From Casuarius casuarius (lineage: Eukaryota; Chordata; Aves; Casuariiformes; Casuariidae), in the NCBI GenBank assembly GCA_003342895.1, contig PTFA01000010.1, positions 8,251,286-8,315,285 on the forward strand: a stretch of 64,000 nt of DNA, in the 5' to 3' direction. This document shows positions 36,451-48,239 of this stretch, piece by piece (position 1 is the first letter of the stretch; every line of letters starts with the position of its first letter). The notes under the pieces were generated by a model. The model saw nothing but the letters and a program-made list of their open reading frames with translations. It was not told where the DNA came from and did not search any database. A program made the position numbers and the translations under genes.

Positions 36451-39400
36451 CTGTTCAGACAATAGGAGATGTAGGGAGCTTGAATTTCTGCCCTCAAAGG
36501 GAAATGTGCTGGTAGGAAAATGCAGATATAGTAAGCTGTTTTAAAATTAAATGTTTTAAGTCCATTCAACTAAATTCTGATCTGCACCAAACTGACCTGA
36601 AACAATACACTACAATTTGAGTTTCCTGCTGTGCAGCAATGCTTTGGCAATATTTCAGATTTTCACACAGAAAAAATAGACTTTGTAGACACCGCATTTT
36701 CCACCAGACAATGATTCTCTAGTAGGTCATTTCAGTGACTGAAATGTATTCAACATCTCAGTGTATTCAAAAGCTATAGTACCAAAAAATAAAGGATAAT
36801 ACAGACAAATGATAAATGATAAGAGCATATAAATTACACCAGATATCACATGGCTCTCCTGTATCTCTCAGCTCTGTTTTCATTGTCCCTCATAAATTCT
36901 TCCTTCAGTTATCTAATAGACACAATGCCTGGTCCTAAACAGTGATACATTACATCAGGCAGCGCTCCAGGGGAACTCACCAGCACACCCATACCAAATC
37001 TATTATTCTTCCAGAATCATTTTCCTTTTTCTGAACACTTCAATAAGAACAGCCCTATATGACTAGTTAGCCTGAAAGCTGGCAGTACTGTTGGCTGTGA
37101 AGAAACAAGCCTGATGAGCTTATCAGTGTCAGTTTAGTATTAACCTTTGCTTGCTGGGTGTTGAGGGGATCTGGCCTTGACCAGCTCATAAAGTGATAAA
37201 CTGAGTCCAGCTCATGCAAGACCCCACAGAAAATATGAATATGAGTTCACATATGCTTACATAACTCAAGATAATTATTTCTTTTAATTTGCTGCATAAA
37301 CGGGCATCAGAAGCTCAGCTTCCCAATCAATAAGACAGTCTTAAAAATGTGAAGTGAATTAAAATGTCACTGCAAGGTTTAGTCCTTGCATCTACTGATT
37401 ACACGAAAGCTGTGCAGGTAAACATCCACCCCCTAGAGCACTGCCTTCAAATCCCAGTGACAAGTTGTAGCAGTGGTATTAACTGTTTCCCTGCACACAG
37501 GTAACCGGTTGCAGATGGAAGGATGGGAGCAAGGTGGCAGTCAGAGGCTGAGGTGGAGAAAAATGAAATTATACTTCCCTTTCCCTGTGACTCCTGCTTT
37601 CTCCACTCCCACACAGAGGTTTAAAGTCACTTTGGTTCAAAAACATCAGAGAAAAGGGAGGTTCTTCTCATTCGTGGAACCAAAATCTATCAATATTTCT
37701 CGGAGAATAAAATCAAAACAGCCTCACACACATGTAGGATGTCCAAAGCACCAGCTATTATCTTTCTACCAGTAAAATCCTCCAGCCTTACCCAGATGTC
37801 CATTACCCGGCAGCTGACTCTTTTCAAAACAGTAACTTGGAAGAGGCTAGAAGTTAAAGTTTCGGCTTGGTGGACAATAAACAAATAGAGCATAATAACA
37901 AATAACTAAGATTTATTGTTATTTATTATTATATTGGGGTTTTTATAGTTCGCTTCCAGGCAGAAGCTAAATATACAATGCTTTAAGCAAATTTTGCTTC
38001 CTCTGAACTGAGGTTCAGGCTTCATCTTAGATTAACTTTAAAAATTCTTTTAAATTCTTTTTCTTCAATACCCTTACTAGACTTTATATGCAGCTTGCCT
38101 AACCCAAGGAAGAAATGTCTTAAGCCAATAGATTTATATGAAATTATTATGGTTGAGTAGCCCAGTTTCTCAGTAATATAAGTTGGCAGTAGCAATTGTG
38201 ATTTTTGGAAATTTTAATAGAAATATAAGTTTTATTGTGCCAAAAAAAACTTACGCCTGGAATTGTAAAACAGATTTACTTGTCTGAGGAAGAGCTGATC
38301 ATATAGGCGGAAACAGCACATAATAGCAGTAGAACTTGCAAACAAGACTATTTTATAGGATAACTTCTGTATGAATGAGGTGTTTCAAATTAAAAAAGGG
38401 AAAATAAAAGATTCTCTTCTGTCCCAAGACAGTACAACACAAAGTAAACAGCTTGAGACATTTCTAAGACTTTTGGATACTCATTTGAGTAGGGTACACC
38501 TGGCCTTCTCCTGACACAGCAGACGTACAAACAAGCAGTTAATGGCATGGTAGAGCCCATGGGCAGAGAAAAGGAGAAAACTGCCCAAGGATTTTAAAAA
38601 TGTCACTGATCTGAGGCACTGTGATTGAGAGTGCCCCTCTGGAAATACCCTTAAAAGGGAGTTCATCTTCAGGAAGTAGATACCTAGTACTTTCTGCAAC
38701 TCAGGCTAGTTTTCAGATGGGCTCCTAGAAAGTGAGGCACCTAACATGGCATTTGAGAGATCTGTATATTTCTACGGTTGTGGAGCTTCATGGCAAGGGC
38801 GTATTACAACACAGATATGTTGCCCAGTCCCCTCTGGTCCCTAGGACATTTGGGCACCACAGTGAGTGTCTGCTTTTTGCTTTTCATCACATCTGCTTTT
38901 CTCCAGCAGACACCTGTCTCTCTTGCCACAGGTCTCCCTTGTCATATTCCATGAGCTCCCGGACTTCAACATACTCCACAGCTTGAAGAAGCACAACACA
39001 AATAAACCGGAGACTGCTTGTCACTGGAGAAGTAAACTATGGCTTGCACCTACCAGTCACTTCTTATCTTTTGGAGCACTAGAGAGGATTCAGATGACTC
39101 TGGACTTCAGCTGTGTAAAGCAGAAAGTAACCTCCACTCCAGCAATTCAAACCACGTGTTCCTATTTAGACAGGGTACTCTATGATCTCTTTACCCTAGT
39201 CTCAGGGTACTAAGGAAACCTCTTCATCTGCTATCACCTTTCTCTTCTCCTTCTCTTCATTTAATGGAATAAGAGCTTCAACAATAGTTGGAACATTGTA
39301 TTTCCATGTCATGCCAAATCAGTTTTTGAGGCCAAATGAAATGTAAAGGTTCTAGGGTTACATTGGCCAGACTTATGCAGTGAAAAAATGCTACTTCATA

Positions 39401-41949
39401 AATGAGCTCCCTCAAATGAGCTTCCACTCACACACCTGCTTTGGGAAATTAAGGACCTCCCTGCACGCCACCTGGACACCACTTACAAACAGACACCCTT
39501 GGTACTCCAAAGCATTCAGGTTGAATATGTTTGGAGTAGAAAACTTCTCTGTTTTTTTTGTAAAACTCTCCAGTTAGTTACAACACTCTTTAGGAGCCTG
39601 AACCTGTAGCATTGAAATAAATGGGAATTCTGTCATAAGCTTCAAAAAAGACTGATTGGGACATTGTAGTTATTGAAAATTACATTTTAAAACATATGCA
39701 CTTATATAAAAGTACCTCTGTCAAGGGAATACTGAGGTGTCAAAACCAACCCCTACAGAAATGGGTAAATACTCCTTATGAACATGTTGTAATACAGCCT
39801 GAAGCAAACGGTCTATCCAAAAATATTAAGTGATTCTGCAGCTAAAGACTATGTTACATACATAGTCAAAGCTGGACATAATTGAAAAGCTGATATTTTA
39901 AACACTGATTTTTTTTAATGCAACTTTTGATATGTAATAATTACATATTTTACATATACATCAGTGTATGAAAACATTTGTAAAACATATTCACAAATAA
40001 CATTAGTTTGATGCAGCTGACCATTTTTACTGCACTAATAAAAAGTTGAAGTTCACGCAGTAATAAAGAGATATCTGGAAGAGTTTCAAACTCAGATTAA
40101 ACAGTTTGGTCACTTCATGCAAGAGAATGGATATCTGTAAAATCAGATGTATGGAAAAAGGCTTTTTAAGAAAGGTAGCATTTTTATAAATTTGTGTAGT
40201 TCTGAATACAATGGATACTGGAGTACAGTGCACCAGTGCTGAGGCCAAGAGGCATTATAGAAACAATAAAACGTAAAGCATAAATTACATCTGACTTTTG
40301 AATATGTTGTGTATTAGACAATGTACTCAAGAGATGCAACGTTTTCACTTCACATACAGCGTTCATTTTTGGGCAATATGCTGAAAAGAAATGCATAGCA
40401 TTTATAAAGACCTAAATACATAAACAAAATTGATATCAGATCCTACAGCAATTATGAGGACAAGCTGGGAATCCTAGGTGAAGGCATTCTGTCACTATGC
40501 AAAACAATAAAATACAGACAACACTGACTTTTCTCATTTGAGTCTCTGCAGAGTTTCTAAGATGAGAAAGCACAGCTGAAAACAGAACCGAAAATGGGTT
40601 CAGGAAATACTTCTCATACAAATCACTTGCAGTACACAAAAAAAATCAATACTAAGCACAAAATTGAAAATACCTAGTGAAACAGAGAAAATTAGTAGAT
40701 GGCATACCAGAAGAATGACTTAAAAGTACTAAAGTGGATTTTATAGAAATTCCTATGTTCTTAAGAATTCCTCATTTGTTGTCACTCCCAGTCTGCAAGT
40801 GCAATTCTCAGGAACTTGGACAAAAGGAGTGACACAGGCTGCAGATGTCAGGTCCTTGTGACAGGACTATATTATTTCACTGAGCACTCTCAAATGAGAC
40901 TTCAGTTTCAGTAATAGCAGCTTTAGCCCTGCCATTACTTAATACGGGGAACTGAACACCCTCTCCCTATTACGCAAAATGTGTGCAACAACAAAGAGTC
41001 TATCATGTCTTCAAAAGAACTGTACCAAAGTGTTAGATAATGTTACATCTAGCTGCTTCTAACCTAGACTATATAATATGAATTTGATGACACAAGAAAA
41101 CTAAAGCATGGGGCAATGGAATAAGCATTTTTGGCTTAGGAGTACTGTCAGGCTAAGAGAATGCATTTACTATCATTGAATGCTAGAGCACCTGATTCAG
41201 CACTCATGTTCCTGAAAATATATCACTGAGTTTCATATATGTCCCTAACAAGTCAAGAAAATAATACTTTACAAGAAAAGCAATTTCATTTGGAAGAAAG
41301 ATCATGTTAATTGCTAGGAAAAAAAAGTCATTGTTCCTTGATGACAACAGACTCTATTAGCGACTTAATGTGTGACCTTTCCAAGGCCTCTGCCTCTCTT
41401 CCTTAGCTTCAGCACCTTTAAAAGGGACAGACTATCATATAAAGGGGCCATGTACATCATTTACTGTGCTTTCAAAGGGAAAAACCCAAGATATTACAAA
41501 AATAAAAATGATAAGCTTTCAAAAGTAGCTACCATTTTCTTTTCTTCTAATCTTTGTTCAAAACCAAGCAAAATTTTAGTGAAAGAAAACCTTTCCATGA
41601 TGGTCCAGGCTTTTTAGTGCACTGTGCAAGGTCAAGATGGAGGACACTTACCTAGGCCAGGGTGGTGCATATGTGAAAAATGGTGTTGCAGGGTGCATGG
41701 GGAAGTGTGTGAAATTGTGCAAGTCAGCTGCAAATTTTGCAGCTGGACTTAAATGGGAGAGTGGCCAAAGAGACTGCAAGAGGAGAAACAGGAAGCAGTG
41801 ATGGCTTCCTGGTGTCTGATCACCCTCAAGTTTTCCAGCAGTGCAAGAGCAGTAGCTGCCCAAGAAACATTGTTTGAAAGACCCTGGCCTGAAGAGGTGC
41901 TGAGGCTGCCATGAACATCACTCTGCAATACCTAATTTTTTGAGCTACC
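36451..41949. other. Non-coding unique DNA
   Basis: About 5.5 kb without a supported gene or repeat. The largest frames are 115 codons (38866-39213) and 100 codons (37473-37775), both plus strand and without domains. A minus-strand donor-like CCTAG/GTAAGT lies near 41650. Confidence 0.6.
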
Positions 41950-42012
41950 ATGGCCACCATTCCTTCTGAGGCAGTACCAAGTCCTGCTGAGCTATATTCC
42001 CTTATCTGTCAG
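41950..42012 (+). other. Candidate first coding exon
   Basis: An ATG in a strong Kozak context (CTACCATGG, ATG at 41950) opens a frame of 21 codons, beginning MATIPSEAV. The frame runs without a stop into CAG/GTAAGG, a good splice donor whose GT is at 42013. The peptide is not recognised. There is no CpG island or TATA element that I can see upstream, and no downstream exon is identified. Probability of a chance arrangement is substantial. Confidence 0.18.
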
Positions 42013-43855
42013 GTAAGGAGAAAGTGTTCATCTCACTCCTTAGGTCATATCCAGTGATTCTGCAGGCCGGATCTAACCTGAGGTTGCCAGTTGGAAACTG
42101 TGTATAATATAGATGATGAGATTTCCTTTTTATTGCAACAGAGTAAATAGCTTAGGGTTGGAGGAGAAACATCTGTTTTCAAAATGTAATATGGGTGTCT
42201 TGAAAGACAAATCATATCTAATGTCTGAGCTTACAGCCCCTCCTCAAAAGACTGAGTACTTATTTACATAAGAAACCCCAAAGAAGTCAAAGCGGATATT
42301 TGAAATGCCCACAAGAGAGTCAAACATTCTTAGACTTTTAAGGAGAAAATGTGTTTTAAAAAGCATTGACGAAAGCAATTGCTATGGCCAGTTCTTTGAG
42401 ACCCTTCCTTAACTTGCCTTAACTTGGTTTTGCTTGTGTTCCTACCCCAAAACTTAACAGGTTTTGACTGAAAACTTAGGCCATCATAAGAGAATATGTG
42501 GATTAGGCAAAAAAAAAAAAAAAGTAAAGAAAGAAAAATAGTTCACTTCTTCATTTGTGAAATCTACTTTGCATTCAAATATATGTAATTTTCTTTGGAT
42601 TAAGAATGATCTAAGTGAAGCAATTTAGTCCTGAAGCTTTCTGTATTGTCTGGCCATGGCTATGGCATGCAAACATACTAGGCTCACATAAAGTAACTGG
42701 ATTGAATTAACCCCTTTGAAAGCAGAATGGTTGTACTTTTAAATTTTATTGCAGCGTGGGATTTTGCGAGAAGTTTTGGTGTTTTCTGCATGAGTTATGC
42801 TTTAAAAAAAACTGTCTAGGATTTTATTGTTGCTTCTTCTAATGGATGACATCATCACTACTCCCCAAATACTTAAGAAAACAAACAAACAAACTCATCA
42901 AAACTCAGAAAAACACAGCCGCTTTCCTTCCTCCCAAATAGGGTCTTTTGTTTCCATGCTTCCAGACAATCAGAATTCTTTTCACCACAGTTCCTTAGTA
43001 AAATACCACAAGAACCACCATGATTCAGCTAGCCCTCAAGTATCATCCAAGGAAAAATCTTTTGTCTCTGAAGTCTGACACTCTTTAAATCAAGGTTTGT
43101 GAGGAAAAAATGTTTACCCTAATGCTAAATGTCTTTATTTATAATAGTAATATTAATTATTAATTTATAGTACTATTCCCAGTGGTGGCATGAAGAGGTA
43201 AAACACTGATTCAAATAATCTTTTGGTGAAATTCAAAATATTTCAGTGGACAGGGACTGTGGTAAATAGCATATGATTCATTGCAGAGGATATAAGATGC
43301 AGGAGAGTGCAATGCCATTTAATAAATTCCTCCTCAAAAGAAAACTTTTATGCTAATCTCAGTGACTTTGCAGGTCTGTTAGGCACTGAAGGTAATGTCA
43401 GTACAAATTCAAATATCAGTACAGTGTCAGTACAAACATATAAAGCATGAAATCTTTATTCTTCAGTGGCTACCATTAGTTTCCTCATCCAGTGTACCTG
43501 GTAAGTACACACTGAAAACTAAAATACCAAAATACACACAACACATAACAAAAGGCACTGTTCAAATATATTTGCGAATGCCAATTCAAGCATGAGCTAT
43601 AAAAGAAAAAGAAAACCATAAAATAAGCACATTGGATCAATAAAAGTAGATAAGAGCTTTTTCAAAACCACTGGTGAGAACATCAGAAACCCTCTTTGAC
43701 TTGTTTGTGAGTCCATCAGATCAGTCACAGCAGTGCTGAAAAAGCAGCGAGTCTTTCCAAGAGGAAAGCTCCCCACCCATCTACCTACAAGACTTCTGTA
43801 TTTTGTTTTTTGTCTTTATATAAGACAAAAACAAAGCAAAATATACTGCTAAACA
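42013..43855. other. Non-coding unique DNA
   Basis: A poly-A run of 15 lies at 42509-42523. Near 43398-43440, GTCAGTACAAA occurs twice with a third related copy. A possible 34-nt micro-exon (43466-43499) lies between TTTATTCTTCAG and GTAAGT, too weak to call. No repeat family recognised. Confidence 0.55.
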
Positions 43856-44095
43856 TGTGTGGTGGACAGATGAGCGAACTTTTGCCTTAAACATTTCTTG
43901 GTACATAAGGTGCAAGCAAACCATAACCCTGAACAAGCCATCTGTTCCCGGCGGAAACAGTACTGAGCTGCTGCGACCCCCGAAATGGTCTCCCTGCGAC
44001 CATTCAGGACACACTGAGCCTGCACTGAACCAGACCACGATCGGGCAGAGACTTTGGGACCTGGACTGTAAATTATTGCCGCTTAGCACAACTTC

Positions 44096-44102
44096 TATAA
44101 AA
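44096..44102 (+). promoter_or_regulatory. Upstream TATA-like box in the LTR block
   Basis: TATAAAA within ACTTCTATAAAACTTG. It lies about 500 bp upstream of the more likely LTR promoter. It may belong to a different initiation site or be incidental. Confidence 0.3.
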
Positions 44103-44521
44103 CTTGCTTAGCATGAGTAGCTAAATTTGCTGAAGCCTTAGGCTGCACTCCTAGGTCAGTGAGAAAGGGCCCCAGAGCTGGTGCAGGCGGGAAAGACAAG
44201 GGGGTTACCAGCAGTTTGCGTTCCCATGCTTCACGCTCCGGGAGGGAGGATGTCAAGGCATTGAAGTGAGGCCTGCTTGGGCGCCAGGACCCTGGGGAGC
44301 AGGGCCTCCTGTCGCTGCTGAAACAATGCTGATTGGGGGGGGTCTGGGCTATCTCGGGGTCCAGATTATATTCCCTTTGTCTGGACCTTGGGAGATAACA
44401 CCTACTGTTACTGCTGGGGAAGTAATAATTTGTCAGGGCCTTGAGAGATAAGGGCAGGTCCCGAAGAATGAAAACGCATCTGTCAGCAGAAACCACAACA
44501 GTAAACAACCTACCTAGGGAC

Positions 44522-44613
44522 CCAATAAGGAGCAGGAGACCCCAGACCTAAATATTACTATTGGTCCAAACCACTGCGTGAAGGGTGGAGAGCTTAGATT
44601 GGAAAGTATAATT
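44522..44613 (+). promoter_or_regulatory. Likely LTR core promoter
   Basis: CCAAT at 44522-44526, an inverted CCAAT (ATTGG) at 44560-44564, and a TATA-like AGTATAATT at 44605-44613. The order and spacing suit RNA polymerase II initiation near 44635, where the CpG-rich leader begins. Inferred from motif spacing. Confidence 0.45.
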
Positions 44614-44658
44614 GCCCAGGGATTTCTTTTTTCGGGGTCCCTCTTCGGAGGCACCCAA

Positions 44659-44798
44659 CTCGAGCTGTAACTACTGCACGCGTGTCATTACAATTTATTT
44701 ATTTAATTTGCCTTGATTTGGCTCCGAACTTTTCAGCGGGAACCGAGGGTCGGACCCTGCTCGAGTTGTAATTACTGCACGCGCATTGCTAAAATTTA
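44659..44798 (+). repeat. 101-bp-period tandem duplication in LTR leader
   Basis: CTCGAGCTGTAACTACTGCA (44659 onward) is repeated as CTCGAGTTGTAATTACTGCA (44760 onward). Similarity continues through GCGTG/GCGCA and the ATTTA that follows each. The offset is exactly 101 bp. Similarity is strongest over about 39 bp and weaker in the preceding GGTC-rich part. It lies in the presumed R region. Confidence 0.85.
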
Positions 44799-44849
44799 CA
44801 CCCAGGGTGAAGAGGACCAACAGGACGCCGCTGGATCCACGGGTGGTGA

Positions 44850-44899
44850 TATCTCTTTCTCTCTCCCCCTTTCTCTCTCTCTTTCTCTCTCTCCTCCCC
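44850..44899 (+). repeat. CT-rich low-complexity tract
   Basis: Fifty nearly pure pyrimidines, mostly CT and CTTT units, between the duplicated leader and the polyadenylation signal of the LTR block. Confidence 0.9.
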
Positions 44900-44936
44900 T
44901 TTGCCATTCCCCACCTTTTCTCCCCACTCCGTGGAA

Positions 44937-44942
44937 AATAAA
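44937..44942 (+). terminator. LTR polyadenylation signal AATAAA
   Basis: Canonical hexamer in GGAAAATAAAGTTAAAAGG, about 70 bp before the presumed LTR end. Position matches an R/U5 junction signal. Confidence 0.6.
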
Positions 44943-45010
44943 GTTAAAAGGTTGTACGATATTTGACCGGTTTTAGCATCTTAATCTTGTCCTTGGGATC
45001 GTAACAAACA

Positions 45011-45145
45011 CCCCCCCCCCCCCGATATTGGATCGGGACAACATGATGACGGAATTTTTTCAAGATGTTTCGAAAAATGTTGCCCCTCAATTAAGTGTCG
45101 ACCTTTTTGCTGGTACCAGACCCTTGCTGAACAGTAACATATAAC
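45011..45145 (+). mobile_element. Poly-C tract and possible ERV internal remnant
   Basis: Directly after the LTR end come 13 C residues, then CpG-bearing sequence including GATCGGGACAAC. That could be a degenerate primer-binding site, but I cannot match it to a tRNA. From 45043 a double ATG opens a 33-codon frame that ends at TAA 45142-45144. High CpG content continues through this frame (GACGG, TTCGAA, GTCGAC) and stops near 45105, so it probably entered with the LTR. No gag, pol or env domain can be identified and the remnant is far too short to be functional. Confidence 0.4.
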
Positions 45146-45166
45146 TGTTATCATTTTATTTCAATA

Positions 45167-45206
45167 AACACCAATCAGCAATGCTGTGTCTAACAGTATT
45201 GGTGTT
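45167..45206. other. 9-bp inverted repeat just after the ERV block
   Basis: AACACCAAT (45167-45175) pairs exactly with ATTGGTGTT (45198-45206) across a 22-nt loop. It may mark the far border of the insertion or be incidental. Confidence 0.55.
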
Positions 45207-48200
45207 GACAGGAAATAGGTGAGATATTAAAACTAGACTTTAGTTGTCTGACTAAAAATAACTTGCCACTGAAGCACTTGTTTTTCAGTCTCTTTTGACA
45301 GTATTTGGCAGCACATATACTGGATGGGAAAGACTCATATTGATTCCAGGCACTTAGATTCCGGATGTCAGAAATACTCACATTTTTGAAAAGCCCATAC
45401 TGAACCATCCTCTTTAAAAAGTCTGTCTGTTTAGAGATTTTCCCTAGAGATTTCCTATCCCACAAACAATCCTTCTTTGATCCATTAGTAGACATCTTTT
45501 TCCATTCATCTCTTAAAATGATAAAAGGAAGTGCAGGCATTTAATGGGTTTCAAAAGAGGTTTAAAGATAACTAATTTAAATAACTAAATATCCAGACAT
45601 ACAGGGTGAGAAACAGAAAGGATATTGATTTTCCAGCTTTGGTCACAAGTCAGTCTGCACACTGAGAAGAATTTGGGAGTGTGGGGGTGCTGATTATTCT
45701 TCAGACTACCTTCCTTGGTGCGTCTTCCTTGGAAGTCACACAGTTACTAACAGAAATGGGATACTAGCCATGAGACACCACTGTTTTGGACTTGTGTGGC
45801 ACAATACCTGCATTCCTATTTGGCTGGAAGAAGGAGACAAAGCCTGAAGTATATATATTTTTATCATTTTTGTATGTATATCTACCAAAAAAACACAGTT
45901 GGGTTGCTAGAAGGTGAAGACAAAAACAGAATACAAAAAATATATATATGATATTTATATAGTGGGGTATATCAATGAAAGGAACACTTTCCCATTTCCT
46001 AAAATATGTAAAGCGGAGGGAGAGGAAGTCAACATATATGTAGAAATGTAGAAGAGAGGTGAGCAGACTAAGAGTACTGAGGTGAGCATATAAATTGTTT
46101 TATATACGATTTTGTTCTCTGAACTGTACCACTGCAAAAGTCATGGTAGGCACTGAATGAGAAGAATATAAGCAGAAACAAGCAGCAGGCTTTCATGGCA
46201 GGCCTCAACCTACTCCTTTAGAACGGGTTGATAGTGCAACAGCATTGAGAAACACTAGTTTAAACAGTAAACTACTCAAAAAAGATAATGTTTCACCAGC
46301 ACAGACAAAAAGTGCCTATTTCTTTGCTCAGTTGTCATTGCGTAGCCTGCTTGCTTTTTTTAAAAAAAAAAACAAAGCAGAATTGCATATTGCATACACA
46401 TGTCAGGAAGAGGTGGCATGATTACCAGATATTTGGGCCCATCTTAGTAATCAGATACCATGCAGACTGGAATAATAGGTAAAGAGCCCCTTTCCCCACA
46501 ATGACATACACTTCCTTGATAGATGACAGATCATTTCAGCTGCAGTGAAAGAGATTCATCACTTTATAATGACAAAGTAGAAAGGAATATGTCACTCTCC
46601 TTGTTCTTTTCTTTTGCATGAGTGAAAGATAAAATGGCATCAATTAATTATTAATTACAAAGATCTTTTTACAGGCAGGATGGTAAATTATTGTGCTTTG
46701 CTAACAATAGTTAATTTGTTTCTGTGCAAGACTTCTGAAATATTTGAGTACTTTTCTCCATGTTATATACAAAGATTTGAGAGATTAATTGTCCAGATGT
46801 TTCCTTGGGTTTTGTTCTCTCTTTCTCACATAATAAAAATCTTTCAGCACATTTTTTTTCCCAATAAACCCACAGTCCATCTGTTATACTTTGCTGGAGA
46901 CATAAAACAGTGCTACATGTATGTTACAATCATCCTAAAAAGTAAATCTTTAACATTTTCTTTTACAAATAAGGTGAAAGATTCCATTTATATTTGCTAT
47001 GTAATGTCTTGATATATTGCCCTTTGCCCTGGAACACTAGCTCTGTTCACTAATACCTTTACCTTTGCTTTTAAGGTCATGGGCTAAAATCTTCAAATCC
47101 TGACTCAGACCATCAAATATTTCTGTCTTTTTTTTACAGCAGAAACTTCGAAAAATATATCACAGCAGATCTTTAATAATTGTCTAGTGTTTACACATAG
47201 TACACCTCTAAAATAGTTCAGAACTAAAGTGAATAATGATATTGTGTTGTTTTATTTCTGTATGTATTACAACAAGAGTTTGTTCTGTAAACTGAACAAG
47301 TGAAAATGGTGGTTAAAATATAAGAAGTATCAAAACCTACTTCCTAGATTGCTGCTACAAAATGGCAGCCCTGAAATAGAACTGATAAGGAATTTCTTAG
47401 CTGTAATTATGGAAAGGTGGTAGTTTTAAAATTTACTTTCCAAACATACTTTTGGGAAAAAAATTTGAGAGTCAGTATTACTTTTACTTCTATAGATAAT
47501 ATTAAGAAAAGAATTGCACAAACAGCTCTCATCTCTACATCCCTCCAAAGCTCCACAACAGAAAAAAAAAAAAAGGAGAACATGCAATTAAATAATAAGG
47601 TAAGGCCATGTCAAGAAGACCTATGTCTGCAGACCTGTTGCAGTCAGAACTTGCACAGATTTAAGGAAATTTTTATATAACAACAACATTCTCGCTAGGT
47701 GGAGGACTCTTGGAGTCTAATCATCTGGTGGATTATTTCAGAGCCCTGGAGGGTTACTTCAGACAGGTTTTACACATGCCTGAGCAAAAATTGCTCACAG
47801 TTTGCATAAGCATCAGTGAATCTTTCTTAGAGAGCGGTCACCGGCTTTTCTCAAGTACTGTAACATTCAAGCATCTCTGTTAAACCACATGCTAAATGAA
47901 CTAGCAGTATGAAGAAGGCTGTCTTGATGCCTTGCCAGTGCTCCCCAGCTGCACAGTCCTCGCTGAATGTGTGAAACAAAGCCTGCTGAATTTAATGGCA
48001 AGAACTCCTTTGGCTTTAATTGTCTTTAAATCCCCCTGAAAGGCACCTGGGAAGTGAAGGGGGGGAACTGGGGACAAGACGCATGGAAGGGGATGATATG
48101 GATCTGAAGTCAAAGGTATGAATGTATACTGAATCCAGATTTGCGTCCTCAGTACCAGAAAAACTTTGATAAAGTTGAGTGAGTTCAGTGGAAAGACAGT

Positions 48201-48239
48201 AATCCGGGGGCTGGAGAAGATGCATTTGAGAAGGGGTTG
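45207..48239. other. Non-coding unique DNA
   Basis: A 116-codon minus-strand frame (45190-45540) is the most protein-like in composition but has no recognised domain, promoter or exon borders. A 110-codon plus-strand frame (46680-47012) is AT-driven. No repeat recognised. Confidence 0.55.

Larger units (their letters stand above)
43856..45010 (+). mobile_element. Endogenous retrovirus LTR, probably recent
   Basis: A CpG-dense block (about 40 CpGs by hand count, against about six in the following 1.2 kb) with LTR architecture. It begins TGTGTGG at 43856 and ends CAAACA at 45010, which gives short TGT...ACA inverted ends. Promoter-like elements lie at 44522 (CCAAT), 44560 (ATTGG) and 44607 (TATAATT), followed by a CpG-rich leader from about 44635, a CT tract and AATAAA at 44937-44942. 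A U3-R-U5 split of about 780, 320 and 55 bp is plausible. An alternative end at CA 45006 gives matching AACA flanks (43852-43855 and 45007-45010), so a solo LTR with 4-bp duplication is possible. The 5' border is the less certain one. Class cannot be assigned. Confidence 0.7.

Noticed and set aside
37404..37470. Phrases resembling a tRNA (CTTCAAATCCCAGTG) and miR-30 (GTAAACATCC)
   Set aside because: No cloverleaf, A box or hairpin partner can be drawn around them.
43466..43499. 34-nt segment between TTTATTCTTCAG and GTAAGT
   Set aside because: Donor context (CTG/GTAAGT) is fair, but the length is extreme and nothing else supports it.
43857..44111. 84-codon plus-strand frame with an N-glycosylation-like motif, considered as an env tail
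   Set aside because: It lies inside the CpG-rich LTR block, has no identifiable envelope feature and no polypurine tract follows at a suitable place. LTR U3 sequence explains it better.
45305..45321. GGCAGCACATATACT, identical to part of the 5' region of U6 snRNA
   Set aside because: Only 15 bases match. The sequence on both sides does not resemble U6 and there is no terminal T run at the right distance.
45190..45540. 116-codon minus-strand frame just beyond the ERV block
   Set aside because: Composition is somewhat protein-like, but no viral or host family is recognised, and its CpG level matches the host flank rather than the insertion.
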